A DNA stretch of 11,442 bases from Mailhella sp. (GTDB taxonomy: Bacteria; Desulfobacterota; Desulfovibrionia; Desulfovibrionales; Desulfovibrionaceae). Of this stretch, positions 1 to 7,398 are shown one piece after another. The stretch lies in NCBI GenBank assembly GCA_017940105.1, contig JAGAZG010000060.1, positions 1 to 11,442 on the forward strand, given 5' to 3'. Both the position numbers and the translations under genes were made by a program. Under the pieces are notes generated by a model, which saw nothing but the letters and a program-made list of their open reading frames with translations, was not told where the DNA came from and made no database searches. Every line of letters starts with the position of its first letter. The first letter of the stretch is position 1.

Positions 1-405
1 TATTTCCAGCCTGTTGACATGGAACCTGCCGGACTTGGCGGACTTCCTGCCTCTCAGTCTGACATGCATATGGAAGCCGACATCTCTGCGGTCGAAGGCA
101 ACAACCTTGGCTTCGGCGCGGGCGATTTTGTGCCTTACCTGACGGTTAAGTACCGCGCTGAAAAGAAGGGCGGCAAGACTATCGAAGGTAGCTTCATGCC
201 CATGAACGCCAGCGACGGTCCCCACTACGGCAACAACGTCAAGCTTGACGGCCCCGGCGAATACAAGGTCACCTTTATCATCGAAAACCCCGAAAAGCAG
301 AGCTTCCTTCTCCATGTCGACAAGGAAACTGGCGTGCCCGGCCGTTTTTGGAAGGAGCCCATCGTTGTCAGCTGGAACTTCAAGTATGTGCCCCGCAAAT
401 GGTAA
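1..405 (+). CDS. p19: P19/Tpd-family periplasmic Fe(II)-binding protein, 5'-truncated
   Basis: The reading frame is open from base 1 and ends at TAA 403-405, so 134 C-terminal residues are visible; the signal peptide and true start lie outside the window. The fragment matches the P19/Tpd (FetP/FtrA) iron transport family from memory of its signature: DMEPAG near the start of the visible part, then MHMEADI, then MPMNASDGPHYG, then LLHVD. Family members bind Cu(II) and Fe through His and Met residues of a periplasmic beta-sandwich. The candidate ligands here are H23, M68, H75 and H105 (numbered from the first visible residue). The seven-residue M-to-H spacing fits the family. The protein should present iron to an inner-membrane permease (FTR1/FetM type), whose gene would be expected just upstream. 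The genes that follow keep the order of the Campylobacter p19 cluster, which supports the call. Confidence 0.9.
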   Translation, partial: YFQPVDMEPAGLGGLPASQSDMHMEADISAVEGNNLGFGAGDFVPYLTVKYRAEKKGGKTIEGSFMPMNASDGPHYGNNVKLDGPGEYKVTFIIENPEKQSFLLHVDKETGVPGRFWKEPIVVSWNFKYVPRKW

Positions 406-444
406 GAGTGGCTTTATTTGATTGAAAAAAGGCCTTTGTGGATA

Positions 445-481
445 CGGCTATGCGGATGTAAGCCGCATAGCCGATGTTTTT
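445..481 (+). terminator. Hairpin with T run between p19 and the DUF2318 gene
   Basis: A perfect 11-bp stem (arms 445-455 and 463-473) with a 7-nt loop is followed by a run of five T at 477-481. It has the form of an intrinsic terminator for p19. The genes downstream belong to the same functional cluster and I see no convincing promoter between 482 and 509. It may therefore be a partial terminator, or a 3' stabilising hairpin that lets p19 be made in excess over the membrane proteins. Confidence 0.7.
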
Positions 482-509
482 GTGCACCTCTTTATAGCTG
501 AAGGAAGTT

Positions 510-1766
510 ATGCTTCATTTTTTTGTTCTCGTCTTTGAAACGCTGCTGGCAGTTTCCATCCTGCTTGGCTCCCTCATGGGCTTTGTCTGGCAGCGTAGCC
601 TTTTTGAAGTCCGTGCCCCTGTGAAGTACGGGGCTTTGCTGGGCATTGCTGCGGCAGTTGTCCTGGCAGGATTGAAAATGGGGACGGGATTCATAGTCAG
701 GGAATATTACGATCTGGCGGTGTTGAGCATCATGCTTCCCTTTGAGTTCCTGCTTCTTTTTGAATTGTTCCGAAGTCGCTTCCTTTCTTCTGAGCAGGCG
801 TCATCTACGTTCATGCGCTGCATCTTTTTTGCAGTTGCGGCTACATGGGCGGCCTATGCCCTTCCAGATATTTTTATTTATCCCTCAGTATTTGCCGTTG
901 GTGTGGTACAGGTCGCCAGCAGCGAGTTCGTCTTTATTGTAGTGGGCTATGCAGCCGGGTTGCTTCTCTGCTACTTGTCCTGCAGCACAGCTTATAAAAT
1001 TTCTTCGGCAGTACCGCTTAGGGCGCTGTTTCCCTTGTGCGTAGGCCTTTTGGTCTGCTATGTTACGCAGCAGATGATTTATCTGGGCCAGATTTTGATA
1101 GGCCGGGGGCTTTTGCCTCGCTATGACTGGGCGCTTGACCTGATCATTTTTTTGCTGAACAACGCTATTTACGTTTACCTCCTTATTCTGGCGCTTTCTG
1201 CTTTTCTGGCTTGCGTTTTATGGAAAAGCTGCAAAAGGTCGGTGATTTTCGGCAGCAACCCTGCAGAGAGGCGCAAGCAGCGCAGCCTTGTCAATAAGCG
1301 CGTTCGCAGCAGTTATTTTTACATGTTGCTTTTGGCTCTGGGAGCTATAACCATCACCGCAGGGCATTGGCTCGACAACAGGAAGGCGGAACTTTCGCCT
1401 CCAGTAGCCATGGAGGTTGAGGACGGCCTTGTTAAAATACCGCTGAGCATGGTCAGCGATGGGCATTTGCACCGGTTTGTTTACACGACGAAGAGCGGGG
1501 TCAAGGTTCGCTACATTGTCATACGCAAAAATGAAAGCGCCTATGGCGTTGGCCTGGATGCCTGCGACGTATGCGGTGCCAGCGGCGGCTATTACGAGAG
1601 AAAGACGCAGGTGGTCTGCATACTTTGCGACGTTGTGATGAACAAGGCTACCATTGGCTTTGCCGGCGGATGCAATCCGGTACCGCTGGCATTTTCTTTG
1701 AAAGATCCGTTTTTGATTATTGATACGGAAGATCTTGAAGCTGAAGAATCACGTTTCGCCTACTAA
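510..1766 (+). CDS. Polytopic membrane protein with C-terminal DUF2318 domain (FetA/Cj1660-like)
   Basis: This 418-residue protein has about eight hydrophobic segments (near 4-24, 39-58, 68-87, 103-121, 130-156, 170-192, 208-236 and 268-286). A C-terminal domain of about 130 residues, predicted periplasmic, follows. That domain carries CDVCG (C352, C355), then CILC (C370, C373), then GGCNPVPL (C388). This is the cysteine pattern of DUF2318, a family annotated as an Fe-S or metal-binding membrane domain and found beside P19-type iron systems. Its biochemical role is unproven; handling electrons or iron for the P19 system is inference. The start is ATG 510, preceded by AAGGAAG at 501-507, which sits unusually close to the ATG. 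The next permease begins 15 nt downstream. Confidence 0.82.
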   Translation: MLHFFVLVFETLLAVSILLGSLMGFVWQRSLFEVRAPVKYGALLGIAAAVVLAGLKMGTGFIVREYYDLAVLSIMLPFEFLLLFELFRSRFLSSEQASSTFMRCIFFAVAATWAAYALPDIFIYPSVFAVGVVQVASSEFVFIVVGYAAGLLLCYLSCSTAYKISSAVPLRALFPLCVGLLVCYVTQQMIYLGQILIGRGLLPRYDWALDLIIFLLNNAIYVYLLILALSAFLACVLWKSCKRSVIFGSNPAERRKQRSLVNKRVRSSYFYMLLLALGAITITAGHWLDNRKAELSPPVAMEVEDGLVKIPLSMVSDGHLHRFVYTTKSGVKVRYIVIRKNESAYGVGLDACDVCGASGGYYERKTQVVCILCDVVMNKATIGFAGGCNPVPLAFSLKDPFLIIDTEDLEAEESRFAY

Positions 1767-1781
1767 CACAAGGAAATCAGC

Positions 1782-3080
1782 ATGTTTTTCAGAATGATAT
1801 TCGGAGCGGTCACGAGGCAGAAGCAAAAACTGCTTATCATGGCATGCACCATGGCGCTGGGCATTTCTCTTGCCACAGCCATGCTAAACGTCATGCTCGA
1901 CGTAGGCGACAAGGTCAATCAGGAACTCAAGACATACGGCGCCAACATAATGGTGGAGCCAAGGGGCGCATCCATACTCAGCGACCTTTATGGAATGACT
2001 GAGGGATCTGGCGTCAACGACAAGTTTCTCAGGGAAGAGGAACTGCCCAGGATAAAAACGATTTTCTGGGCGTTCAACATCCTGGATTTCACTCCATACT
2101 TGGATATCAAGGTCAGCGTAAAGGGCGTTAGCGAACAGGTAACCATGCTTGGCACCTGGTTTTCCAAGCATCTTGATCTGCCCACGGGAGAATCCGTAGA
2201 TGTGGGCATTAAGAATCTCAAAAGCTGGTGGGACATTAAAAATTCGTGGATGGAGGATGAAGATGAACATGGCGTCATGGTCGGCGCGACCTTTGCGGCC
2301 AAAAACAAGCTTAAGGAAGGCGATTCCCTGGAAATCACGGCCACTGATGCCAACGGAGGCGTGCAAAAGCTCGACGTGACCATACGTGCCGTCTACTATG
2401 CCGGCGATAATGAAGACGACGGCATCCTTGCTCCGCTTGCCACGGTGCAGCGCATTGCCGGACTGGAGGGAAAGGTTCGTCGAGTTGAAGTAAGCGCGCT
2501 GACAACTCCGGAAAACGACCTTGCCAAGCGCGCTGCACAAAACCCGCACAGTCTTTCCCATGACGAATGGGAAATTTGGTACTGCACGGCCTATGTGAGC
2601 GCCATTGCCTACCAGATTGACGAAGTGCTCACGGATTCCCGCGCCAAACCGGTGCTGCAGGTTGCTGCTTCCGAAGGATCCATCCTGGAGAAGACGCAGC
2701 TGCTCATGTTGCTTTTAACCATACTCAGCCTGGCATGCTCTGCCCTTGCCATTTCCAACTTGGTGACGGCCAACGTCATGGAGCGCAGCACAGAAATCGG
2801 CCTTCTCAAGGCTCTTGGCGCTTCAGACGGAGAAATTTCGCTTGTTGTGCTTACAGAAATGCTTTTCGCCACCATCGTCGGCGGAATCATCGGCTATGTT
2901 TGCGGCCTGGGACTTGCACAAGTGATAGGGCACACCGTGTTTGATGCGGCCGTTGACCTCAAGTTGCTGGTGATTCCCATCATAGCTCTTCTTGTATTCG
3001 TGGTGACGCTGGGCGGCAGCTTGCCCGCCATCCATATGCTTCTGCGCCTCAAGCCCACAGAAGTGTTGCATGGCAACTGA
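1782..3080 (+). CDS. FtsX/MacB-type ABC transporter permease (module A, first)
   Basis: This 432-residue protein has the MacB/FtsX layout: one N-terminal membrane helix (about 17-40), a large periplasmic MacB_PCD-like domain (about 45-295), then three helices (about 305-328, 354-378 and 394-417). Right after the second helix stands MERSTEIGLLKALGAS (333-348), the cytoplasmic signature of FtsX-like permeases that contacts the ATPase. The start is ATG 1782 with AAGGAA at 1770-1775. It matches the first FtsX permease of the p19 cluster (Cj1661/FetB position). It is paralogous to the next gene and probably forms a heterodimer with it, powered by the ATPase at 4289. The substrate is unknown. FtsX-type permeases often couple ATP hydrolysis to periplasmic conformational work rather than moving solute through a channel. 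Confidence 0.88.
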   Translation: MFFRMIFGAVTRQKQKLLIMACTMALGISLATAMLNVMLDVGDKVNQELKTYGANIMVEPRGASILSDLYGMTEGSGVNDKFLREEELPRIKTIFWAFNILDFTPYLDIKVSVKGVSEQVTMLGTWFSKHLDLPTGESVDVGIKNLKSWWDIKNSWMEDEDEHGVMVGATFAAKNKLKEGDSLEITATDANGGVQKLDVTIRAVYYAGDNEDDGILAPLATVQRIAGLEGKVRRVEVSALTTPENDLAKRAAQNPHSLSHDEWEIWYCTAYVSAIAYQIDEVLTDSRAKPVLQVAASEGSILEKTQLLMLLLTILSLACSALAISNLVTANVMERSTEIGLLKALGASDGEISLVVLTEMLFATIVGGIIGYVCGLGLAQVIGHTVFDAAVDLKLLVIPIIALLVFVVTLGGSLPAIHMLLRLKPTEVLHGN

Positions 3081-3121
3081 TGGGCGGCGAAGCTTAAAAC
3101 TTATGTCAGCGGGAATTTTCA

Positions 3122-4258
3122 ATGACTAGAAGAAGAATGTTTTTTAAGATGGTGATGAGTTCGCTCATCCGCAGGCGTTCGCGCATGCTGGTGGCTCTTC
3201 TTGCCGTTACCATCGGCGCCACTGTGTTCCTTGGCATGGCCTCTGTTTATTATGACATTCCGCAGCAGATGGGCCGTGAAATGCGCGCTTACGGCGCCAA
3301 CATGGTGCTTGTTCCCTCTGGTTCTGAAGGCTTGCTCGCCCTGGACGAAGCTGCTAAGGCCGAAGCCTCTGTTCCTCAGGGCAAGCTTGTAGGTGCGACG
3401 CCCTTCCGCTATGAAACTATGTACTACCATTTGCAGGGGCTCACCGTGGTGGGAACCAATATGGACAATGTTCGCAAGACAAGCCCGTACTGGCAGATTC
3501 AGGGCGACTGGCCGCAACGCGAGATGGAAGTCATGGTCGGCACGGATATTTCTGAGAACGCCCGCCTTTATTCAGGCAGCAGCTTTGAAATGGAGATCGT
3601 GCAGGCGGACGGCAAAAGGGAAAAGAAGGAATTCCGCGTCAGCGGCGTGGTGCGCTCAGGCGGTCCTGAGGATGGTTTTGTACTGATGCCCCTTGCGCTC
3701 ATGGAAAAGCTCGCCGGCAATGAGGGCAAGGCTTCCATCGTAGAAATGAGCATTGCCGGCAACAGCGCTGAGCTGGAGTCGCTTGCAGAAAAGATTCAGC
3801 ATGAGGTTCCGGCTGTGACGCCGCGCCTTGTCAAGCGAATCATGAACTCAGAAGCGTCGGTACTCGGCAAGCTGCAGGTGCTTGTTTACCTCGTCACGGC
3901 AATCGTGCTCTTCCTTACCATGATCGGCGTGGGAACCACCATGATGACCGTCGTCATGGAACGGCGCAAGGAAATCGGACTGAAAAAAGCCATTGGCGCA
4001 GAAAACAGGAGCATTGTGGGAGAGTTTCTTGGAGAAAGCTTGGCGCTGGCCATCGTCGGCGGAATCCTCGGCATTTTTGGGGGATATTTCTTTTCCCAGG
4101 CAGTGAGCATGAGCGTGTTTGGGCGCAGCGTGAGCATGCATGTTCCCATCGTCCTGCTCACCATGGTGACTTCCCTTGCAGTCACCGTGCTTGCGTCTCT
4201 CATGCCGGTTTTGCGGGCAACGGACGTGGAGCCTTCCATCGTGCTCCGCGGGGAATAG
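3122..4258 (+). CDS. FtsX/MacB-type ABC transporter permease (module A, second)
   Basis: This 378-residue permease has the same four-helix plan: helix about 22-42, periplasmic domain about 45-245, helices about 252-275, 303-325 and 340-362. The FtsX signature MERRKEIGLKKAIGAE is at 279-294. It is shorter than the preceding paralogue in the periplasmic domain and contains no cysteine. ATG 3122 is given as the start, with only a weak upstream GGGA. ATG 3137, preceded by AGAAGAAG, would give MFFKMV, resembling the MFFRMI start of the paralogue, and is a real alternative. The gene sits 41 nt after the first permease and 30 nt before the ATPase, so the three form one transporter unit (FetC/Cj1662 position). 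The substrate is unknown. Confidence 0.87.
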   Translation: MTRRRMFFKMVMSSLIRRRSRMLVALLAVTIGATVFLGMASVYYDIPQQMGREMRAYGANMVLVPSGSEGLLALDEAAKAEASVPQGKLVGATPFRYETMYYHLQGLTVVGTNMDNVRKTSPYWQIQGDWPQREMEVMVGTDISENARLYSGSSFEMEIVQADGKREKKEFRVSGVVRSGGPEDGFVLMPLALMEKLAGNEGKASIVEMSIAGNSAELESLAEKIQHEVPAVTPRLVKRIMNSEASVLGKLQVLVYLVTAIVLFLTMIGVGTTMMTVVMERRKEIGLKKAIGAENRSIVGEFLGESLALAIVGGILGIFGGYFFSQAVSMSVFGRSVSMHVPIVLLTMVTSLAVTVLASLMPVLRATDVEPSIVLRGE

Positions 4259-4288
4259 TATTTCCGTTATTTTTTATAGAGGTTCGAT

Positions 4289-4957
4289 ATGGCCAACATA
4301 CTTGAATTGCAGGATGTGTGCATGACCTTCGGGCAGGTGAAGGCTTTGCAAGACATAAATTTATCAGTCAGGGAAGGAGAGTGGGTCGCCATCATGGGCT
4401 CGTCAGGCTCAGGCAAGACCACTATGATGAATATCATTGGCTGCATGAACAAGGCTACTTCGGGCACTGTCATTCTTGACGGCGAAAAGATTTCCCGCCT
4501 TAACGCAAAGGATCTCACCGCCATACGCCGCGATAAGATCGGGCTTATTTTTCAGCAGTTTTTCCTTATTTCTTACCTTACTGCGGTAGAGAACATCATG
4601 GTGGCCCAGTATTACCACAGCATGGCGGATGAGCAGGAGGCGCTGGAAGCGCTGGAGCGCGTGGGCCTTGGACATCGTGCGCGGCACTTGCCGCGCCAGC
4701 TTTCCGGAGGTGAACAGCAGCGCCTGTGCATTGCCCGAGCACTTATCAACCATCCCAAGATCATTCTTGCCGACGAGCCCACGGGAAACCTTGACGAGGC
4801 CAACCAGAACGCCGTCATGGATATTTTCCACCAGCTTCATAAGCAGGGCAGCACCATTATCGTGGTTACGCATTCACCGGATGTGGGTTCGCATGCCGAC
4901 CGTATTGTTCGGCTGGAGTTTGGGCATATGGTTTCAGACGGGGAAAAGAAGGCGTAG
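4289..4957 (+). CDS. ABC transporter ATP-binding protein (MacB/LolD-like, module A)
   Basis: This 222-residue, full-length nucleotide-binding subunit has every expected motif: Walker A GSSGSGKTT (37-45), Q-loop glutamine in IFQQF (about 89), signature LSGGE (138-142), Walker B IILADEP (158-164) with the D-loop after it, and H-loop histidine at 195. The length and motif spacing are those of the LolD/MacB/FtsE-type ATPases that partner FtsX-like permeases. The start is ATG 4289, with AGAGG at 4278-4282 and a 6-nt spacer. It should energise the two preceding permeases and occupies the FetD/Cj1663 position of the p19-type cluster. The family-level call is secure; the transported substrate is not known. 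Confidence 0.93.
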   Translation: MANILELQDVCMTFGQVKALQDINLSVREGEWVAIMGSSGSGKTTMMNIIGCMNKATSGTVILDGEKISRLNAKDLTAIRRDKIGLIFQQFFLISYLTAVENIMVAQYYHSMADEQEALEALERVGLGHRARHLPRQLSGGEQQRLCIARALINHPKIILADEPTGNLDEANQNAVMDIFHQLHKQGSTIIVVTHSPDVGSHADRIVRLEFGHMVSDGEKKA

Positions 4958-5057
4958 AATCAGAGGCGGTCGTTTTGCCCGGCAGCTTAACGCATAGGGC
5001 AGAACTTCTGCGGAATACGGACATCCTGCATATATCTTTGGTGGGTCGACAACTCTT

Positions 5058-5062
5058 GGAGG
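5058..5062 (+). promoter_or_regulatory. Ribosome binding site that fixes the TTG start of the DUF4418 gene
   Basis: GGAGG lies 8 nt before TTG 5071. No ATG occurs in this reading frame near the N terminus, and the earlier TTG at 4975 has no such site and would add 32 residues of non-membrane sequence. This site therefore decides the start. Confidence 0.75.
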
Positions 5063-5070
5063 ATCGCACT

Positions 5071-5499
5071 TTGAAAGACAAATCATTCAGCTGGCTCGGA
5101 GGGATCTGCGCAGTCCTGGGGATGCTCATTGTGCTGACTCCGTATTGCATTTTCCCCGTCTGTACAAAGATGATGCAGCTTGAAGGCGGCAGCTTTGCGC
5201 CCATGAAATGCTTCTGGACGGCTCGATCCGTTCTTGGCAACGGTTCCATCATTATACTTGCCGGTATCATGACATGCCTCTGCAGGACTTATGCCCTGCG
5301 CGCGGCGCTGGGAGTTATGGCTTCCGCCGCAGGCATGGTTGTTGTTTTGACGCCTTCCTTTTTGATTGGCGTTTGCGCCGGGGAAACCATGCGCTGCCGC
5401 ATGCAGACCGCTCCTTCTCTGTACTTGCTTGGCCTTTTGACTATTGTCTGCGGGCTTGCGCTTGCCTGGCGTTCTGCGCGCATGGCGCGTAAAGGGTGA
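5071..5499 (+). CDS. DUF4418 family four-helix membrane protein, cysteine-rich
   Basis: This 142-residue protein uses a TTG start at 5071 with GGAGG at 5058-5062. It has four predicted membrane helices (about 8-28, 56-76, 79-97 and 116-135). By the positive-inside rule both ends are cytoplasmic (KDK at the start, RSARMARK at the end), so the loops 29-55 and 98-115 face the periplasm. Each loop carries a matching motif: VLTP, then Cys seven residues after the Pro (C31, C102), then M-K/R-C (C47, C109), then TA. This is an internal repeat, and the pattern agrees with my recollection of DUF4418, a family of unknown function often found beside FtsX-type permease and ATPase genes. There are nine cysteines in total. 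The stop is 1 nt before the next permease. A redox or metal-relay role is only inference. Confidence 0.78.
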   Translation: MKDKSFSWLGGICAVLGMLIVLTPYCIFPVCTKMMQLEGGSFAPMKCFWTARSVLGNGSIIILAGIMTCLCRTYALRAALGVMASAAGMVVVLTPSFLIGVCAGETMRCRMQTAPSLYLLGLLTIVCGLALAWRSARMARKG

Positions 5500-5500
5500 C

Positions 5501-6721
5501 ATGATGAGCAGGCTTTCGCCTTTTTCCTTAGTCATAGGCAACATTGCCCGCAAGCCTTTCCGTACGTTCATTCTTTCTTCGCTCGTGGCTGTTTTCTGCA
5601 TGGCGATGTTTGCCGGAACAGTCATAGGGCTTAAGATAAGCACCGGCACGCAGCTCGCGGCGGATAGGCTGGGTGCGGATATCTTGTTTGTTCCTTATGG
5701 ATACGAAAAGAGCGTGCAAAGCTCTCTTCTGCGGGGTGAGCCAAGCTCATTTTACATGGATCGCGGACTTGTCGGCGAACTGCGTGGCGAAAAGGGCGTT
5801 TTGAGAGTTACTGAACAACTTTTTCTGGCGACGCTGAAGGCTTCCTGTTGCTCATATCCTGTGCAGATCATCGGCTTCAATCCCAAGACAGACTTTGTCG
5901 TCACGCCATGGATGAATCAGTCTCTGAACAGAGCCATGAACGAGAATGAGGTGGTTGCCGGCTGCAAGATATCTGGAAATCCCGGTGAAACGATCAGGCT
6001 TTTCGGAAGGGAGTTTTCCATAGCTGCAAAGCTTGATCCCACCGGCATGGGGTTTGACACTTCTGTTTTCATGGAAGTTGACAGGGCGCGGCGTTTGCTG
6101 CTTGACTCAGAGCTTGGCCTGTTGCTGCGCATTCCAGAAGGGCTTGACAAAAGCACCTTTATTTCTTCCGTGCTGGTCAAGGCTGAACCTGGAACCGATG
6201 TTACGTCTCTTGTAAACGGACTTTCTGAAAAATACGCCATCAGGTACAACCTGGATTTCACAGCCATAGCGGATATGATTTCATCCATTTCCTCCAAGCT
6301 TTCTGTTTTTGCCTCTGTTTTCAGAATGTTTTCCGCGGCTGTCTGGGTTCTTGCTGTAATGATACTGGCGTTTGTGTTTACTATCATTCTGCAGGAGAGG
6401 AAAAAGGAGTTCGGCATCCTGCGCATCGTTGGGGCTTCAAAGGGCCATGTCCGGCGGCTGTTTGTGGGGGAGGCGCTGCTCACGAGCTGCATGGGCGCGT
6501 TTTGCGGCGTAGTGCTTGCCGCGCTTGCCCTTGGGCTCTTCCATACCTACATTGACGTCACGCTGAATCTGCCGCGCATTGGCATAGGCTTTGGCAAAAC
6601 GCTGCTCATCGGTGCTGGCGTTTTTGTGATGGGGCTTGTCACCGGTCCTCTTGCGTGTCTGCCTCTGCTGCGTAAGCTGGGCAGTATCGATAGCTATCTC
6701 ATTATGAAGGAGGGCGAATGA
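5501..6721 (+). CDS. FtsX-type ABC transporter permease (module B)
   Basis: This 406-residue protein has the FtsX/MacB layout: N-terminal helix about 22-44, periplasmic domain about 46-265, then three helices about 275-297, 322-347 and 365-388. The signature QERKKEFGILRIVGAS (298-313) follows the second helix. It is clearly more distant from the two module A permeases than they are from each other. Its periplasmic domain carries a vicinal cysteine pair (C116, C117) and C155, which those lack. Two adjacent ATGs (5501 and 5504) both follow AAAGGG 5491-5496; 5504 gives the better spacing and the choice changes one residue. It is 1 nt downstream of the DUF4418 gene and overlaps its ATPase by 4 nt, so translation is probably coupled. 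It likely works as a homodimer. Confidence 0.87.
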   Translation: MMSRLSPFSLVIGNIARKPFRTFILSSLVAVFCMAMFAGTVIGLKISTGTQLAADRLGADILFVPYGYEKSVQSSLLRGEPSSFYMDRGLVGELRGEKGVLRVTEQLFLATLKASCCSYPVQIIGFNPKTDFVVTPWMNQSLNRAMNENEVVAGCKISGNPGETIRLFGREFSIAAKLDPTGMGFDTSVFMEVDRARRLLLDSELGLLLRIPEGLDKSTFISSVLVKAEPGTDVTSLVNGLSEKYAIRYNLDFTAIADMISSISSKLSVFASVFRMFSAAVWVLAVMILAFVFTIILQERKKEFGILRIVGASKGHVRRLFVGEALLTSCMGAFCGVVLAALALGLFHTYIDVTLNLPRIGIGFGKTLLIGAGVFVMGLVTGPLACLPLLRKLGSIDSYLIMKEGE

Positions 6722-7398
6722 GTGTTCTTCTTGAGGTGAAGGCCCTCAGTAAAAGGTTCAGCCGAAAGGATTCTACAGGGCAGGCCTTCAACGCGGTATC
6801 CGGGGTTGATTTTTTATTGGAAGAGGGCGGGTTCCTCACCGTGACCGGACATTCCGGCAGCGGAAAAACCACCATGCTGACCATGCTTGCCGGACTGATA
6901 ACTCCCTCGTCTGGTGAAGTTTTGTTTCGCGGCACGAATATTTTTAGTCTTTCTGACAGGCGGCTTTCCCATCTGCGCAGCAAAGAAATCAGTTTTATCC
7001 CTCAGGGCGCAGAGCTTTTGGGCAATATTTCAATCTATGACAATGTCCGTTCTCCGCAGCTTTTTTCAGGTGGAGATGCCGAAGATTCAGGACGTGTTGA
7101 CTATCTGCTTGATTTCATGGGCATTGGAGCGCTGGCTGAGGAATATCCAGCCAATCTTTCAGGCGGAGAGAAGCGCCGCGTTGCCATCGCACGCGCGCTT
7201 TTCAATCGCCCAGCATTGATTCTTGCCGATGAGCCCACGAGCGATCTTGATCCGGAAAACACCGTGATGATCCTTGATCTGCTGAAAAAAATTAATGCAG
7301 AAGGAACGGGCATCGTCATGGTGACGCATGACGAGAATGCTGCCGCCTGCGGGACCATGCGCACATGCATGGCAGGCGGCATGCTTGAGCCATGCTAA
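6718..7398 (+). CDS. ABC transporter ATP-binding protein (MacB/LolD-like, module B)
   Basis: This 226-residue nucleotide-binding subunit has Walker A GHSGSGKTT (44-52), Q-loop glutamine Q96, signature LSGGE (147-151), Walker B LILADEP (167-173), and H-loop TH (203-204). All catalytic residues are present. The ATG at 6718 overlaps the stop of the permease gene (ATGA), with a strong AAGGAGG at 6707-6713, so the two are translationally coupled and very likely a complex. It belongs to the same family as the ATPase at 4289 but is only a distant paralogue, not a recent copy. No clear intrinsic terminator follows. Confidence 0.92.
   Translation: MSVLLEVKALSKRFSRKDSTGQAFNAVSGVDFLLEEGGFLTVTGHSGSGKTTMLTMLAGLITPSSGEVLFRGTNIFSLSDRRLSHLRSKEISFIPQGAELLGNISIYDNVRSPQLFSGGDAEDSGRVDYLLDFMGIGALAEEYPANLSGGEKRRVAIARALFNRPALILADEPTSDLDPENTVMILDLLKKINAEGTGIVMVTHDENAAACGTMRTCMAGGMLEPC

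Noticed and set aside
418..446. Weak promoter-like TTGATT with GATACG after the p19 gene
   Set aside because: Spacing is right but the -10 matches only three of six bases, and the terminator hairpin would lie at the very start of the transcript.
1884..2561. 225-residue minus-strand ORF inside the first permease gene
   Set aside because: It is antisense to a gene with clear FtsX motifs, and its translation shows no domain or start signal.
4975..5070. Upstream TTG extension of the DUF4418 protein
   Set aside because: No ribosome site, and the added 32 residues would precede the first membrane helix without any recognisable feature.
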